Shown here piece by piece: positions 1 through 8,878 of a stretch of 64,000 bases of DNA. The notes under the pieces were generated by a model. That model searched no databases. It was not told where the DNA came from and saw only the letters and a program-made list of their open reading frames with translations. Every line of letters begins with the position of its first letter. Position 1 is the stretch's first letter. The stretch covers positions 620,001 through 684,000 of the forward strand of contig NZ_JAPDPF010000001.1 in NCBI RefSeq assembly GCF_026283925.1, in the 5' to 3' direction. The stretch comes from Dyella halodurans (GTDB lineage Bacteria; Pseudomonadota; Gammaproteobacteria; Xanthomonadales; Rhodanobacteraceae). The position numbers were made by a program, and so were the translations under genes.

Positions 1-769
1 GCAGCCAGTAGCGCGCGAAAATCCTGCCGCCGTGCGCGCAGGTGGACTGCGCGATCTCGTTTTCGTGGTGCGGGAACTGCAAATCCACGCCGCCGGCGTG
101 GATGTCGATGGTTTCGCCCAGGTGCGCTTCGCTCATGGCCGAGCACTCGATATGCCAGCCCGGACGGCCACGACCCCAGGGACTGTCCCAGCCGGGCAGT
201 TCGGGCGTAGAGGGCTTCCACAAGACGAAATCGCCCGGACTCTGCTTGTAGGGGGCCACTTCGACGCGGGCGCCGGCGAGCAGCTCCTCCGGGTCGCGGC
301 CCGACAAGGCACCGTAATCGGCGTAGGAATCCACGTTGAACAGCACGTGGGATTCGGCCGCATAGGCATGCCCGCTGGCGATCAGCCGCTCGATCATCGC
401 AATGATCTGGGGCATGTGCGCCGTGGCGTGCGGCTCCACGTCCGGCGCAGCGATACCAAGCGCCGCCATGTCTTCGCGGTAGGCCTGCGTGTAGCGGCCA
501 GTGATGCTCTCGATGCCCACGCCCAGCTGCTGGGCGGCGGCATTGATCTTGTCGTCCACGTCGGTGATGTTGCGGGCGTAGACCACCTGGGGATAGTGGC
601 GGCGCAGCAGGCTCACCAGCACGTCGAATACCACCGGACCACGCGCGTTGCCGATATGCACGTAGTTGTAGACCGTGGGCCCGCACAAATACATCGTCAC
701 CCGGTCGGGATCGAGCGGGGTGAACGTTTCAACGCGGCGCGTCAGGTTGTTGTGGAGCGAAATCGGCAT
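1..769 (-). CDS. cysS: Cysteinyl-tRNA synthetase, N-terminal part (runs off the window)
   Basis: Charges tRNA-Cys with cysteine in the cytoplasm. The reverse-strand frame opening at the ATG at 769 stays open to the window edge, so the 3' end is missing. About 256 residues are visible. Class I synthetase landmarks are present: [18 protein letters not shown] (HIGH-type motif as HIGN) near residue 28, GWHIECSAM, and [17 protein letters not shown], which carries zinc and cysteine ligands. The KMSKS loop would lie outside. The protein begins [14 protein letters not shown]; no better upstream start is seen in frame. It diverges from the envelope-protein gene at 1001 across about 230 bp. Identification is very secure. 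Confidence 0.97.
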   Translation of the reverse strand, partial: MPISLHNNLTRRVETFTPLDPDRVTMYLCGPTVYNYVHIGNARGPVVFDVLVSLLRRHYPQVVYARNITDVDDKINAAAQQLGVGIESITGRYTQAYREDMAALGIAAPDVEPHATAHMPQIIAMIERLIASGHAYAAESHVLFNVDSYADYGALSGRDPEELLAGARVEVAPYKQSPGDFVLWKPSTPELPGWDSPWGRGRPGWHIECSAMSEAHLGETIDIHAGGVDLQFPHHENEIAQSTCAHGGRIFARYWL

Positions 770-1000
770 CGGCAGGAAATCCGGGCGGTGGGAGCGGGCG
801 CAGGCTGGCGCAAGCCGGCCGCGCATCTTAACAAGCGGATGCCGCCGCCGCAGGCACCGGGCCGGAGAGACGTGGGCGAGCAGCGACGTTTGGTCGCAAG
901 ACCTTGGGTGAGTTCTAAGCGTCGATTCAGTGTGAATTTGTTGCAATGGATGCTATGAGGCGCATAGATGCGCCCAACTTGCCCCTGAGCGGAGGTCGTA

Positions 1001-1576
1001 ATGACCAAGATGGTGTTTCCCGCGCTGGTGCTAGCCCTGATGGCCTGTGGCCTGACGGTTACCAGCGCATTTGCGCAGGATGCGCGGTACCAAAGTCAAA
1101 ATCCGAATCAAAATCAAGCCCAGAACGACGACAACACCCACTACGGCTGGGCTGATGTATTGCGCGTCGATCCCGTCTACGGGGTCGCCCGCACCGAGGT
1201 GCCGCGCCAGGAATGCTACGACCAGCAGGTCGTGCAGACCGCGCCGCCGCAGGGCAGCGCAGCCGGCACCATCCTGGGCGCCGTCGTGGGCGGCGTGCTG
1301 GGCAGCACCGTCGGCCACGGCAGTGGGCGCACCGCCGCCACCGTGGTGGGTGCGGTCGCCGGTGGCGCGGTCGGCAACAGCGTGTCGGCCGCGGGCGGTG
1401 GCGAGTATCAGAGCACCGAGACCCATTGCCGCCAGGTGGCTGCGGTGAGCGAGCAGCGGCGCATCATGGGGTACGACGTGGAGTATCGCTATCGCGGCGA
1501 GGTCTATGTTTCCCGGCTCAACTACGACCCGGGCGAGCGCCTGCGGGTGCGGGTAAGCGTCGCGCCCGCCGACTGA
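1001..1576 (+). CDS. Glycine-zipper 2TM-domain envelope protein
   Basis: 191 residues. It starts with a signal peptide (MTKMVFPALVLALMACG..., likely cut after AFA near residue 25). A Q/N-rich spacer follows, then at about residues 85-130 a glycine-zipper segment (GTILGAVVGGVLGSTVG and AATVVGAVAGGAVGNSV) of the Rickettsia 17-kDa antigen/glycine-zipper 2TM type, and a polar C-terminal domain. Proteins of this family sit in the outer membrane or periplasm; their function is poorly defined. The start is supported by GGAGGT about 8 nt upstream of the ATG. A UUCG-capped terminator follows at 1605, so it appears to be a single-gene unit. Family is clear, role unknown. Confidence 0.85.
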   Translation: MTKMVFPALVLALMACGLTVTSAFAQDARYQSQNPNQNQAQNDDNTHYGWADVLRVDPVYGVARTEVPRQECYDQQVVQTAPPQGSAAGTILGAVVGGVLGSTVGHGSGRTAATVVGAVAGGAVGNSVSAAGGGEYQSTETHCRQVAAVSEQRRIMGYDVEYRYRGEVYVSRLNYDPGERLRVRVSVAPAD

Positions 1577-1604
1577 GACTTGCTGCCCGATCCGTTCAGC
1601 TACG

Positions 1605-1627
1605 CCGCCGCCTTCGGGCGGCGGTTT
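1605..1627 (+). terminator. Intrinsic terminator after the glycine-zipper gene
   Basis: A perfect 8-bp stem, CCGCCGCC with GGCGGCGG, is closed by a TTCG tetraloop and followed by TTT. It lies 29 bp after the stop at 1576. Its presence means the second terminator at 1851 is not needed for this gene. Confidence 0.8.
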
Positions 1628-1713
1628 GCTGTGGGGGCCCCGCCAGCCCATCCTGCTTGTTGCATGGCAGCGAAAATCCCGTCATGATGCGCGTTCAACC
1701 ACCCGGAACCCCC

Positions 1714-1818
1714 ATGTCCGCAGCCGTCTATACCGCCACCGTCCTTACCAGCGCCCGCATGGCTGCTGGCATGACGTCGCGTGCGCGCCGACCGCTGGTC
1801 CGACATTCGGCCGGGTAG
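1714..1818 (+). CDS. Putative arginine-containing leader peptide upstream of argF'
   Basis: A 34-codon ORF starting at ATG 1714, with GGAA five bases upstream. In-frame ATGs at 1684 and 1687 would give 44 or 43 residues. The C-terminal part reads TSRARRPLVRHSAG, with four Arg codons (CGT, CGC, CGA, CGA) within eight. The TAG stop at 1816 overlaps a segment that can pair with the 5' arm of the terminator at 1851. It is too short for an enzyme and its position is that of an attenuation leader peptide. Caution: Arg codons are common in non-coding frames of GC-rich DNA, so composition alone proves little. Confidence 0.4.
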   Translation: MSAAVYTATVLTSARMAAGMTSRARRPLVRHSAG

Positions 1819-1885
1819 GCTGTCGCACGCGTTTCATGTGTATCGACGACAAAACCCGGCCTGCAGCCGGGTTTTTTTGTTTTTG
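1780..1885 (+). promoter_or_regulatory. Candidate transcription attenuator controlling the arginine operon
   Basis: Two mutually exclusive pairings are visible. The terminator has a 10-bp stem, AAAACCCGGC (1851-1860) with its complement at 1866-1875, a 5-nt loop and a T-rich tail. The alternative pairs GGCCGGGT (1809-1816), at the stop codon of the leader ORF, with ACCCGGCC (1854-1861), the terminator's 5' arm. A ribosome at the stop would mask 1809-1816 and favour termination. A ribosome stalled at the Arg codons (1780-1803) would leave it free. A poor promoter candidate, TTGCAT (1660) and CATGAT (1683) spaced 17, lies upstream. The pairing is seen; the regulatory role is inference. Confidence 0.5.
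1851..1885 (+). terminator. Strong intrinsic terminator inside the argF' leader
   Basis: A 10-bp perfect stem with a CTGCA loop, followed by TTTTTTTGTTTTT. It stands 81 bp before the argF' start and about 275 bp after the previous gene, which already has its own terminator at 1605. This position suggests regulation of argF' rather than termination of an upstream gene. A second stem, GGTTGGCCCG (1903) with CGGGCCGACC (1933), lies between it and argF'. Confidence 0.8.
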
Positions 1886-1965
1886 GATTTTGTTTCGACG
1901 CGGGTTGGCCCGCCACTAGACCACCGGCCTACCGGGCCGACCGATTCGACAAAGGTATTCACGAG

Positions 1966-2973
1966 ATGACTCTTCGCCATTTTCTGACCACCCAGGACTA
2001 CAGCCGCGCCGAGATCGACGCGCTGCTGGAACAGGCGGCCGCCTTCAAGCGTTCCCCGCGCGGCCAGCAGCTGGCTGGCAAGTCGGTGGCGCTGATGTTC
2101 TTCAATCCTTCCATGCGCACGCGCACCAGCTTCGAGCTGGGTGCGTTCCATCTGGGCGGCCATGCGATCGTGCTGGCGCCCGGCAAGGACGCCTGGCCGA
2201 TCGAGTTCGAGGTGGGCAGCGTGATGGAAGGCGATACCGAGGAGCACATTGCCGAGGTGGCGCGCGTGCTGTCGCGTTATGTGGACCTGATCGCCGTGCG
2301 CGCGTTCCCGAAGTTCCAGGACTGGTCGGTCGATCGCGAGGACAAGGTGATCAAGGCGTTCGCGCAGTACGCGACGGTGCCGGTGATCAATATGGAGACC
2401 ATCACCCATCCTTGCCAGGAGCTCGCGCACGCTCTGGCGCTGAAGGAACACCTGGGCCATCTGCAGAACAAGAAGTACGTGCTCACCTGGACCTATCACC
2501 CCAAGCCGCTGAACACCGCGGTGGCCAATTCCGCCTTGCTGATCGCCACCAAGATGGGCATGGACGTGACCTTGCTATGCCCCACGCCCGACTACGTGCT
2601 GGACGAGCGCTACATGGAATTCGGCTATCAGAACGCCAAGGAAAACGGCGGTTCGCTGAAGGTCAGCCACAACATCGAGGAAGCCTATCGCGGCGCCGAT
2701 GTGGTCTACGCCAAGAGCTGGGGCGCGCTGCCGTTCTTCGGCAACTGGGAGCAGGAAAAGCCGATCCGCGAGGCGAGCCGCCACTTCATCGTGGACGAGG
2801 CCAAGATGGCGCTGACCAACAACGGTCTGTTCAGCCACTGCCTGCCGCTGCGTCGCAATGTGAAAGCCACCGATGCGGTGATGGATTCGCCTGCGTGCAT
2901 CGCCATCGATGAAGCCGAGAACCGCCTGCATGTGCAGAAGGCAGTGATGGCGTCGTTGATCGGTCAGCGCTGA
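1966..2973 (+). CDS. argF': N-acetylornithine carbamoyltransferase
   Basis: Transfers carbamoyl phosphate to N-acetylornithine, giving N-acetylcitrulline, in the variant arginine pathway of Xanthomonadales and some Bacteroidetes. The 335 residues match the Xanthomonas enzyme closely in length and content. The carbamoyl-phosphate loop SMRTRTS is at residues 49-55. HPCQELAHAL and the C-terminal HCLPLRRN motif are present, as are the acetylated-substrate features TWTYHPKPLNTAVANS and KSWGALPFFGNW. The ATG follows only a weak ribosome site (CACGAG). It is the first gene of the arginine/proline run, downstream of the candidate attenuator. argD is the one pathway gene missing from the window. Confidence 0.96.
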   Translation: MTLRHFLTTQDYSRAEIDALLEQAAAFKRSPRGQQLAGKSVALMFFNPSMRTRTSFELGAFHLGGHAIVLAPGKDAWPIEFEVGSVMEGDTEEHIAEVARVLSRYVDLIAVRAFPKFQDWSVDREDKVIKAFAQYATVPVINMETITHPCQELAHALALKEHLGHLQNKKYVLTWTYHPKPLNTAVANSALLIATKMGMDVTLLCPTPDYVLDERYMEFGYQNAKENGGSLKVSHNIEEAYRGADVVYAKSWGALPFFGNWEQEKPIREASRHFIVDEAKMALTNNGLFSHCLPLRRNVKATDAVMDSPACIAIDEAENRLHVQKAVMASLIGQR

Positions 2974-2991
2974 GTCGAGGCGCGATCACCC

Positions 2992-3615
2992 ATGTATATG
3001 CCGCCTTATTTCAAGGAAACGCGCAGCGAAGCGTTGCATGCGCTGATGCGCGCGTATCCGTTCGCGACGCTGGTAACGCATGGCGATGCGGGCCTCGGCG
3101 CCAATCATCTGCCGTGGGAGCTGGTCGGCGACCGCTTGCATGGCCACGTCGCGCGCGGCAACGAATTGGCGCGCGCCGATGGTGCGGAGGTGCTGTTGAT
3201 CTTCCGCGGGCCGGACGGCTATGTGAGCCCGAACTGGTATCCGAGCAAGCATGAGACCGGGCGCGAAGTGCCGACCTGGAACTACGCCGTGGTGCATGTG
3301 CATGGCCGCTTGCGCGTGGTCGAGGATCACACCTGGCTGCGGCAGCTGCTCGAGCGGCTGACCGATCGCCACGAGGCGGGCCAGCCCAAACCGTGGCATG
3401 TATCCGATGCGCCGGCCGACCATATCGAGAAGGCGCTGGGCGGCATCGTCGGTCTGGAAATCAGCGTCGAGCGCATCGAGGGCAAGTTCAAGCTGAGCCA
3501 GAACCACCCGGCAGCGAACCGCGCCGGCGTGGTCGATGGCCTGCGTCAGCGACGTGGCCGGGGCGACGCCGAGCTGGCGGATCTCATGGCTCTACAAGAG
3601 GAGAACAGGAAGTGA
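2992..3615 (+). CDS. PaiB-like FMN-binding negative transcriptional regulator family protein
   Basis: 207 residues opening MYMPPYFKETRSEALHALMRAYPFATLVTH, typical of the PaiB_2 family (Bacillus PaiB; FMN-binding split-barrel fold). NHLPWEL, the segment VSPNWYPSKHETGREVPTWNYAVVHVHG and the C-terminal KLSQN are family hallmarks. Despite the historical name, most members are flavin-binding proteins of unknown biochemical role. It lies 18 bp after argF', and its TGA overlaps the GTG of the OsmC gene, so it is transcribed within the arginine run. Nothing links it mechanistically to arginine synthesis. Confidence 0.88.
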   Translation: MYMPPYFKETRSEALHALMRAYPFATLVTHGDAGLGANHLPWELVGDRLHGHVARGNELARADGAEVLLIFRGPDGYVSPNWYPSKHETGREVPTWNYAVVHVHGRLRVVEDHTWLRQLLERLTDRHEAGQPKPWHVSDAPADHIEKALGGIVGLEISVERIEGKFKLSQNHPAANRAGVVDGLRQRRGRGDAELADLMALQEENRK

Positions 3616-4091
3616 GCAAGGGACATCAGCATCACTATAAGGTCGACGTGACGTGGACCGGCAACCAGGGCACCGGCACCAAGACCTATCAGGGCTATGG
3701 TCGCGAGCATGAGATCCGCATCGCCGGCAAGGCGGTGCTGGCGGGTTCGTCCGATCCCACGTTTCGTGGCGACGCCAGCAAGCACAATCCGGAAGACCTG
3801 CTGGTGACCTCGCTGTCCACCTGCCACATGCTGTCGTACCTGCACCAGGCCGTGCTGGCCGGCGTCGTCGTCACCGCTTATGAAGACCATGCCGAAGGCA
3901 CCATGGAAACCGACGCGCATGGCGGCCGTTTCCTGGAAGTAGTGCTGCACCCGGTGGTGACCATCGCGGCCGGCAGCGACCCGGCCAAGGCCGAGGCGGC
4001 GCACGAGCCCGCGCACCATGCCTGCTTCATCGCCAACTCCGTGAATTTCCCGGTGCGCTGCGAACCGCGCATCGTCGTCGAATCTGTTTGA
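3612..4091 (+). CDS. OsmC/Ohr family peroxiredoxin-like protein
   Basis: 159 residues from a GTG at 3612 that overlaps the preceding stop (GTGA), with the good ribosome site GAGGAG upstream. The longer open frame back to 3393 is out of character and antedates the real start. The OsmC fold signature is clear: [19 protein letters not shown] with Cys71, and [14 protein letters not shown] with Cys138. These are the two conserved thiols used to reduce organic hydroperoxides. A third Cys is at 150. It probably detoxifies peroxides in the cytoplasm; its place in the arginine run is apparently incidental. Confidence 0.88.
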   Translation: MSKGHQHHYKVDVTWTGNQGTGTKTYQGYGREHEIRIAGKAVLAGSSDPTFRGDASKHNPEDLLVTSLSTCHMLSYLHQAVLAGVVVTAYEDHAEGTMETDAHGGRFLEVVLHPVVTIAAGSDPAKAEAAHEPAHHACFIANSVNFPVRCEPRIVVESV

Positions 4092-4129
4092 CCTTATTTG
4101 TTCTTATTACTTCTTCAGGATTGCCAGTC

Positions 4130-5320
4130 ATGAGCAAAGATATCGTTCTCGCCTTCTCCGGTGGCCTCGACACCAGCTTCTGCGTGCCTTACCTCAAGGA
4201 GCGCGGCTGGGCCGTGCACACCGTGTTTGCCGATACCGGCGGCGTCGATGCCGAGGAGCGCGCGTACATTGAGCAGCGCGCCAAGGAGCTGGGCGTTGCC
4301 ACCCACGTCACCGTCGACGGTGGCCCGGCCATCTGGGAAGGCTTCGTCAAGCCGTTCGTGCAGGCCGGCGAGGCCTATCAGGGCCAGTACCCGTTGCTGG
4401 TGTCCGACCGCTACCTGATCGTCGATGCGGCGATCAAGCGTGCCGGCGAGCTCGGTACCAAGGCGATTGCGCATGGCTGCACCGGCATGGGCAATGACCA
4501 GGTGCGTTTCGACCTGGCAGTGAAGGCGCTGGGCGACTATCAGATCGTGGCGCCGATCCGCGAGATCCAGAAAGAGCACACCCAGACCCGCGCCTACGAG
4601 CAAGCCTATCTGGAAGAGCGCGGCTTTGAAGTGCGCGCGAAGCAGAAGAGCTACACCATCAACGAGAACCTGCTCGGCGTGACGCTGTCCGGTGGCGAGA
4701 TCGATCACTGGAAGACCCCGGGCGAAGGCGCCCGCGGCTGGTGCAAGCCGCGCGCCGAATGGCCGTCCGAAAAGCTGTCGGTGACGATCGGCTTCGTCAA
4801 GGGCGAGGCCGTGTCGCTCAATGGCGAAAAGCTGCCGGGCGCCAAGCTGCTGGCCAGGCTCAACGAGTTGTTCGCGCCCTACGGCGTGGGCCGTGGCATG
4901 TATACCGGCGACACCACCATCGGCCTGAAGGGTCGCATCGTGTATGAAGCCCCGGGCCTGATTTCGCTGCTGACCGCGCATCGTGCGCTGGAAGAAGCCG
5001 TGCTGAGCAAGCAGCAGAACCGCTTCAAGCCCGACGTGGCGCGCAAGTGGGTGGAAGTGGTGTACGAAGGCTTCTACCACGACCCGATCAAGACCGATCT
5101 GGAGGCCTACCTGAGCTCCAGCCAGAGCTGCGTCAATGGCGAAGTCGTGCTTGAAACCTCGGGCGCCCAGGTCACCGCGGTGGAAGTGCGTTCGCCGCAC
5201 ATCCTCAATGCCAAGGGCGCGACCTATGCGCAGTCGGCGGACTGGGGCGTGGAGGAGGCCGAGGGCTTCATCAAGCTGTTCGGCATGAGCAGCACCTTGT
5301 GGGCTGAGATCAACCGCTGA
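4130..5320 (+). CDS. argG: Argininosuccinate synthase
   Basis: Condenses citrulline with aspartate using ATP, giving argininosuccinate. 396 residues from ATG 4130, chosen because the protein starts [17 protein letters not shown] exactly like Xanthomonas ArgG and AGGA lies 9 nt upstream. The open frame's earlier TTG at 4088 is not convincing. The ATP pyrophosphatase loop SGGLDTS is at about residues 10-16. [13 protein letters not shown] and [19 protein letters not shown] are typical of the Xanthomonadales subtype. It lies 38 bp after the OsmC gene and in the same direction as argE'. Confidence 0.96.
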   Translation: MSKDIVLAFSGGLDTSFCVPYLKERGWAVHTVFADTGGVDAEERAYIEQRAKELGVATHVTVDGGPAIWEGFVKPFVQAGEAYQGQYPLLVSDRYLIVDAAIKRAGELGTKAIAHGCTGMGNDQVRFDLAVKALGDYQIVAPIREIQKEHTQTRAYEQAYLEERGFEVRAKQKSYTINENLLGVTLSGGEIDHWKTPGEGARGWCKPRAEWPSEKLSVTIGFVKGEAVSLNGEKLPGAKLLARLNELFAPYGVGRGMYTGDTTIGLKGRIVYEAPGLISLLTAHRALEEAVLSKQQNRFKPDVARKWVEVVYEGFYHDPIKTDLEAYLSSSQSCVNGEVVLETSGAQVTAVEVRSPHILNAKGATYAQSADWGVEEAEGFIKLFGMSSTLWAEINR

Positions 5321-5371
5321 TTTGGGAGGGCGGGATCCAGTGACCTGCGCGGTGACGCGTAGAGGCGCTGG

Positions 5372-5391
5372 ATTCCTGCCTGCGCAGGAAT
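5372..5391. repeat. Short palindromic REP-like repeat
   Basis: ATTCCTGC, a 4-nt loop CTGC, then GCAGGAAT form a perfect 8-bp hairpin in the 136-bp argG-argE' gap. It is followed by GACGG. Dispersed palindromes of this type are frequent between genes in Xanthomonadales. It may dampen or stabilise the operon transcript here, with no T-tract to make it a full terminator. Confidence 0.6.
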
Positions 5392-5456
5392 GACGGTTTC
5401 TCTGACGACTCGCGGACCCCGAGAGGGGGCGCGGCAAACATCACCAGACGGATGGT

Positions 5457-6557
5457 ATGAGCGGATTACTGGACGACACTCTCAGACACCTTAGGGCGCT
5501 GGTCAGCTATGACACGCGCAATCCGCCGCGCGACATCGGCACGGGCGGCATCTTCGATTATCTGCGCGACAACCTGCCCGGCTTCGACGTCACCGTGACC
5601 GATTTCGGCGCAGGCGCCGTGAACCTGTACGCGGTGCGCGGCAAGCCGAAGGTGCTGTTCAATGTCCACCTGGATACCGTACCCGACTCGCCGCACTGGA
5701 CGGCTGATCCACACGTGCTGCGTGTGACAGAAGACCGCGCCATCGGCCTTGGTGCCTGCGATATCAAGGGCGCCGCCGCCGCCCTGGTGGCGGTGGCCCA
5801 TGCCACGCAAGGCGACATGGCGCTGCTGCTTTCCACCGACGAAGAAGCGAACGATGCGCGTTGCATCGCCGGCTTCCTCAAGGACAAACCGGCTTATGAC
5901 GCCGTCATCGTGGCCGAGCCAACCAAGGGCGAGGCGGTGCTGGCGCATCGGGGCATCCATTCGGTGCAGATGCGTTTCAAGGGCAGTGCCGGCCATGCCT
6001 CGGGCGAGCAGAAGCCCAGCGACAGCGCGCTGCACCAGGCGATGCGCTGGGGCGCGGCAGCACTGGATTTCGTCGAGAAGCAGGCGCACGAGCGCTTTGG
6101 CGGGCTGACCGGACTGCGCTTCAACATCGGCAAGGTCGAGGGCGGCATCAAGGCCAATATGATTGCGCCGACGGCCGATATCCGTTTCGGTTTCCGTCCG
6201 CTGCCGACCATGGCGCCCGACCGGATGCTGGAAACGTTCCGCACCCTGGTCGAACCGCAGCCGGTGGAATTTGGCGAGACCTTCCGCGGCGATTCGCTGC
6301 CGGCCGGCGACACCGCCACCGCCGAGGCACGCCGTCTGGCGGCGCGCGACCTCGCGGACGAGTTGAACATTCCCATTGGCAATGCCGTGGACTTCTGGAC
6401 CGAAGCGGCCCTGTTCTCCGCGGCCGGCTACATCTGTTTCGTCTACGGCCCCGGCGACATCGCGCAGGCGCACACCGCCGACGAATGGGTCGCCCTCAGC
6501 CAGCTCCAGCATTACGCAGAAACCATTTACCGGATCATTGATCGTGGAAGCGCATAA
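5457..6557 (+). CDS. argE': N-acetylcitrulline deacetylase (M20 metallopeptidase family)
   Basis: Removes the acetyl group from N-acetylcitrulline to give citrulline, the step that follows ArgF' in this pathway variant. 366 residues, as in Xanthomonas ArgE'. M20 zinc-site signatures are visible: [11 protein letters not shown] (residues about 64-74), [22 protein letters not shown] with the catalytic Glu pair, [14 protein letters not shown] and, near the end, [20 protein letters not shown]-type dimerisation motif [10 protein letters not shown] is present. The start lies 136 bp after argG and the 3' end overlaps the argB start by 14 bp, which suggests translational coupling. Confidence 0.95.
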   Translation: MSGLLDDTLRHLRALVSYDTRNPPRDIGTGGIFDYLRDNLPGFDVTVTDFGAGAVNLYAVRGKPKVLFNVHLDTVPDSPHWTADPHVLRVTEDRAIGLGACDIKGAAAALVAVAHATQGDMALLLSTDEEANDARCIAGFLKDKPAYDAVIVAEPTKGEAVLAHRGIHSVQMRFKGSAGHASGEQKPSDSALHQAMRWGAAALDFVEKQAHERFGGLTGLRFNIGKVEGGIKANMIAPTADIRFGFRPLPTMAPDRMLETFRTLVEPQPVEFGETFRGDSLPAGDTATAEARRLAARDLADELNIPIGNAVDFWTEAALFSAAGYICFVYGPGDIAQAHTADEWVALSQLQHYAETIYRIIDRGSA

Positions 6558-7860
6558 GCACACTCGCAAGACCATCGTCCGCCTGCTTTCGAGCATGGGC
6601 AGCGCGAAGGAAATCCAGCAATACCTCAAGCGTTTCTCGCAGCTCGATGCCAAGCGCTTCGCTGTGGTGAAGGTCGGTGGCGCCGTGCTGCGCGACGATC
6701 TGCCTGCGCTGACGTCCTCGCTGACCTTCCTGCAGCAGGTCGGCCTGACCCCGATCGTGCTGCACGGCGCCGGCCCGCAGCTGGACGAGGAGCTGTCGGC
6801 CGCCGGCATCGAGAAGCAGACCGTCAATGGCTTGCGCGTGACCACGCCGCAGGCGCTGGCGATCGTGCGCAAGGTGTTCCAGGAGCAGAACCTGCGTCTG
6901 GTCGAGGCCTTGCAGACCATGGACACGCGCGCCACCTCGGTGCTGTCAGGCGTGTTCACGTCCACCTACCTCGACCGCGACACCTACGGCCTGGTCGGCA
7001 AGGTGAGCCGGATCAACCTGGCGCCGATCGAGGCCAGCCTGCGCGCAGGTTCCATCCCGGTGATCGCCAGCATGGGCGAGACGGAAGAGGGCCAGATCCT
7101 CAACGTCAATGCCGACTTCGCCGCGAATGAACTGGTGCGCGTGCTGCAGCCGTACAAGATCGTGTTCCTGACCGGCACCGGCGGCCTGCTGGACGACAAG
7201 GGCCGCATCATCGACTCGATCAATCTCAGCACCGAGTTCGAGCACCTGATGGCGCAGCCGTGGATCAATGGCGGTATGCGCCTGAAGATCGAGCAGATCG
7301 CCGATCTGCTGGCCGATCTGCCGCTGACCTCGTCGGTGTCGATCACCCAGCCGGCCGAACTGGCCAAGGAGCTGTTCACCCACAAGGGTTCGGGCACCTT
7401 GGTGCGCCGCGGCGAGAAGGTGCGTCGTTTCGAGTCGTGGGAAGGCATCGAGCTGGACCGCATGCGCAACCTGATCGAATCCAGCTTCGGCCGCACCCTG
7501 GTGCCGGATTATTTCGAGCGCACCAAGCCGTTCCGCATCTATGTCAGCGAGAACTATCGCACCGCGATGATCCTCACCATGGAAGATGGCTTGCCCTACC
7601 TGGACAAGTTCGCCGTGCTGGACGATGCGCAGGGCGAGGGCCTGGGTCGCGCCGTATGGCAGGTGATGCGCGAGGAAAACCCGCAGTTGTTCTGGCGCTC
7701 GCGCCACGGCAACTCGGTCAATCATTTCTATTACGCCGAATCGGACGGCTGCCTCAAGCAGCCGCACTGGAAAGTGTTCTGGTACGGCCTCGACGACTTC
7801 GACACGATCGCCCGCTGCGTGGCCCATTGCGCCACGCGGCAGCCGACCCTGGTGGGCTGA
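6544..7860 (+). CDS. argB: Bifunctional N-acetylglutamate kinase/synthase
   Basis: Carries both the acetyltransferase (first) and kinase (second) steps of arginine synthesis. About 438 residues from GTG 6544 ([24 protein letters not shown]...), by alignment with Xanthomonas ArgB. TTG 6538 or ATG 6595 are alternatives. Residues about 35-290 form the amino-acid-kinase domain ([45 protein letters not shown]). The C-terminal ~145 residues form the vertebrate-like NAT domain ([21 protein letters not shown]). Such fusions are known in Xanthomonadales. The N-terminal 160 bp of the larger open frame overlapping argE' are not coding. Confidence 0.94.
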   Translation: MEAHKHTRKTIVRLLSSMGSAKEIQQYLKRFSQLDAKRFAVVKVGGAVLRDDLPALTSSLTFLQQVGLTPIVLHGAGPQLDEELSAAGIEKQTVNGLRVTTPQALAIVRKVFQEQNLRLVEALQTMDTRATSVLSGVFTSTYLDRDTYGLVGKVSRINLAPIEASLRAGSIPVIASMGETEEGQILNVNADFAANELVRVLQPYKIVFLTGTGGLLDDKGRIIDSINLSTEFEHLMAQPWINGGMRLKIEQIADLLADLPLTSSVSITQPAELAKELFTHKGSGTLVRRGEKVRRFESWEGIELDRMRNLIESSFGRTLVPDYFERTKPFRIYVSENYRTAMILTMEDGLPYLDKFAVLDDAQGEGLGRAVWQVMREENPQLFWRSRHGNSVNHFYYAESDGCLKQPHWKVFWYGLDDFDTIARCVAHCATRQPTLVG

Positions 7861-7863
7861 AAC

Positions 7864-8820
7864 ATGAGCACGAGCAAACAACGTATCGGTATCGTCGGCG
7901 CGCGCGGTCATACCGGCGCCGAGCTGATCCGGCTGGTGGCAGCGCATCCGGCGCTGGAACTCGCCTTCGTCTCCTCGCGCGAGCTGGATGGCCAGCGGGT
8001 GGCGGACCAGGTGGAAGGCTTCGTCGGCGAGTTGCGCTATGTGAGCCTCGATCCGGCGGCCGTGGCCGCACAAGGTGCAGACGTGGTGGTGTTGGCCCTG
8101 CCCAATGGCAAGGCGGCACCCTATGTCGAGGCCATCGACAAGGCCAAGCCGGAGACGCTGATCGTCGACCTGTCGGCCGACTATCGTTTCGACGAGCGCT
8201 GGTACTACGGCCTGCCGGAGCTGACCCGTGAACGCTGGCGCGGCGAGAAGCGCATCAGCAACCCGGGTTGCTATGCCACCGCCGTGCAGCTGTCCATCGC
8301 ACCGCTGAAGGACCTGCTGGCGGCGCCGCCGGTGTCGTTTGGCGTGTCCGGTTATTCCGGCGCGGGCACCACGCCGTCGGACCGCAATGATCCGGAGAAG
8401 CTGCGCGACAACCTGATGCCGTATTCGCTGACCGGCCATATGCACGAGAAGGAGGCCAGCCGCCATCTCGGTGTGCCGGTGGAATTCATGCCGCATGTGG
8501 CGCCGCATTTCCGTGGTCTTACCGTCACCACCAATCTCTACCTGGTGCGTCCGATCAAGCGCGAGGACGTGATCGCCCGTTTCCACGGCGCCTACGAAGG
8601 CGAGAAGCTGGTGCGCGTGCTGGACGAGGCGCCGTGGGTCAGCCAGATCGCCCACCAGCATCATGTGGAGATCGGTGGCTTCGCGGTGTCCGCCGACGGC
8701 AAGCGCGTGGTGGTGGTGGCGACGCTGGACAACCTGCTCAAGGGCGCCGCCACCCAGGCAATGCAGAACATCAATCGCGCGCTTGGCGTGGACGAATACA
8801 CGGCGATCCCGCGACCGTGA
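7864..8820 (+). CDS. argC: N-acetyl-gamma-glutamyl-phosphate reductase
   Basis: NADPH-dependent reduction of N-acetylglutamyl phosphate to the semialdehyde. 318 residues. The dinucleotide-binding loop [13 protein letters not shown] is at 12-24. The catalytic cysteine is Cys136 in [23 protein letters not shown] and [12 protein letters not shown] are consistent with type 1/2 ArgC of the Xanthomonadales form. It starts 3 bp after the argB stop, clearly co-transcribed. The stop is 58 bp before proS. Confidence 0.95.
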   Translation: MSTSKQRIGIVGARGHTGAELIRLVAAHPALELAFVSSRELDGQRVADQVEGFVGELRYVSLDPAAVAAQGADVVVLALPNGKAAPYVEAIDKAKPETLIVDLSADYRFDERWYYGLPELTRERWRGEKRISNPGCYATAVQLSIAPLKDLLAAPPVSFGVSGYSGAGTTPSDRNDPEKLRDNLMPYSLTGHMHEKEASRHLGVPVEFMPHVAPHFRGLTVTTNLYLVRPIKREDVIARFHGAYEGEKLVRVLDEAPWVSQIAHQHHVEIGGFAVSADGKRVVVVATLDNLLKGAATQAMQNINRALGVDEYTAIPRP

Positions 8821-8878
8821 CGCTCACGCGCGCGTCGTCGTAGGGAAAGCCAACAACCATTCGTCCGGGGTCATCGTC

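Noticed and set aside
1031-1651. 206-codon antisense frame across the glycine-zipper gene
   Set aside because: The plus-strand gene has a signal peptide, ribosome site and recognisable glycine zipper; the antisense product has none.
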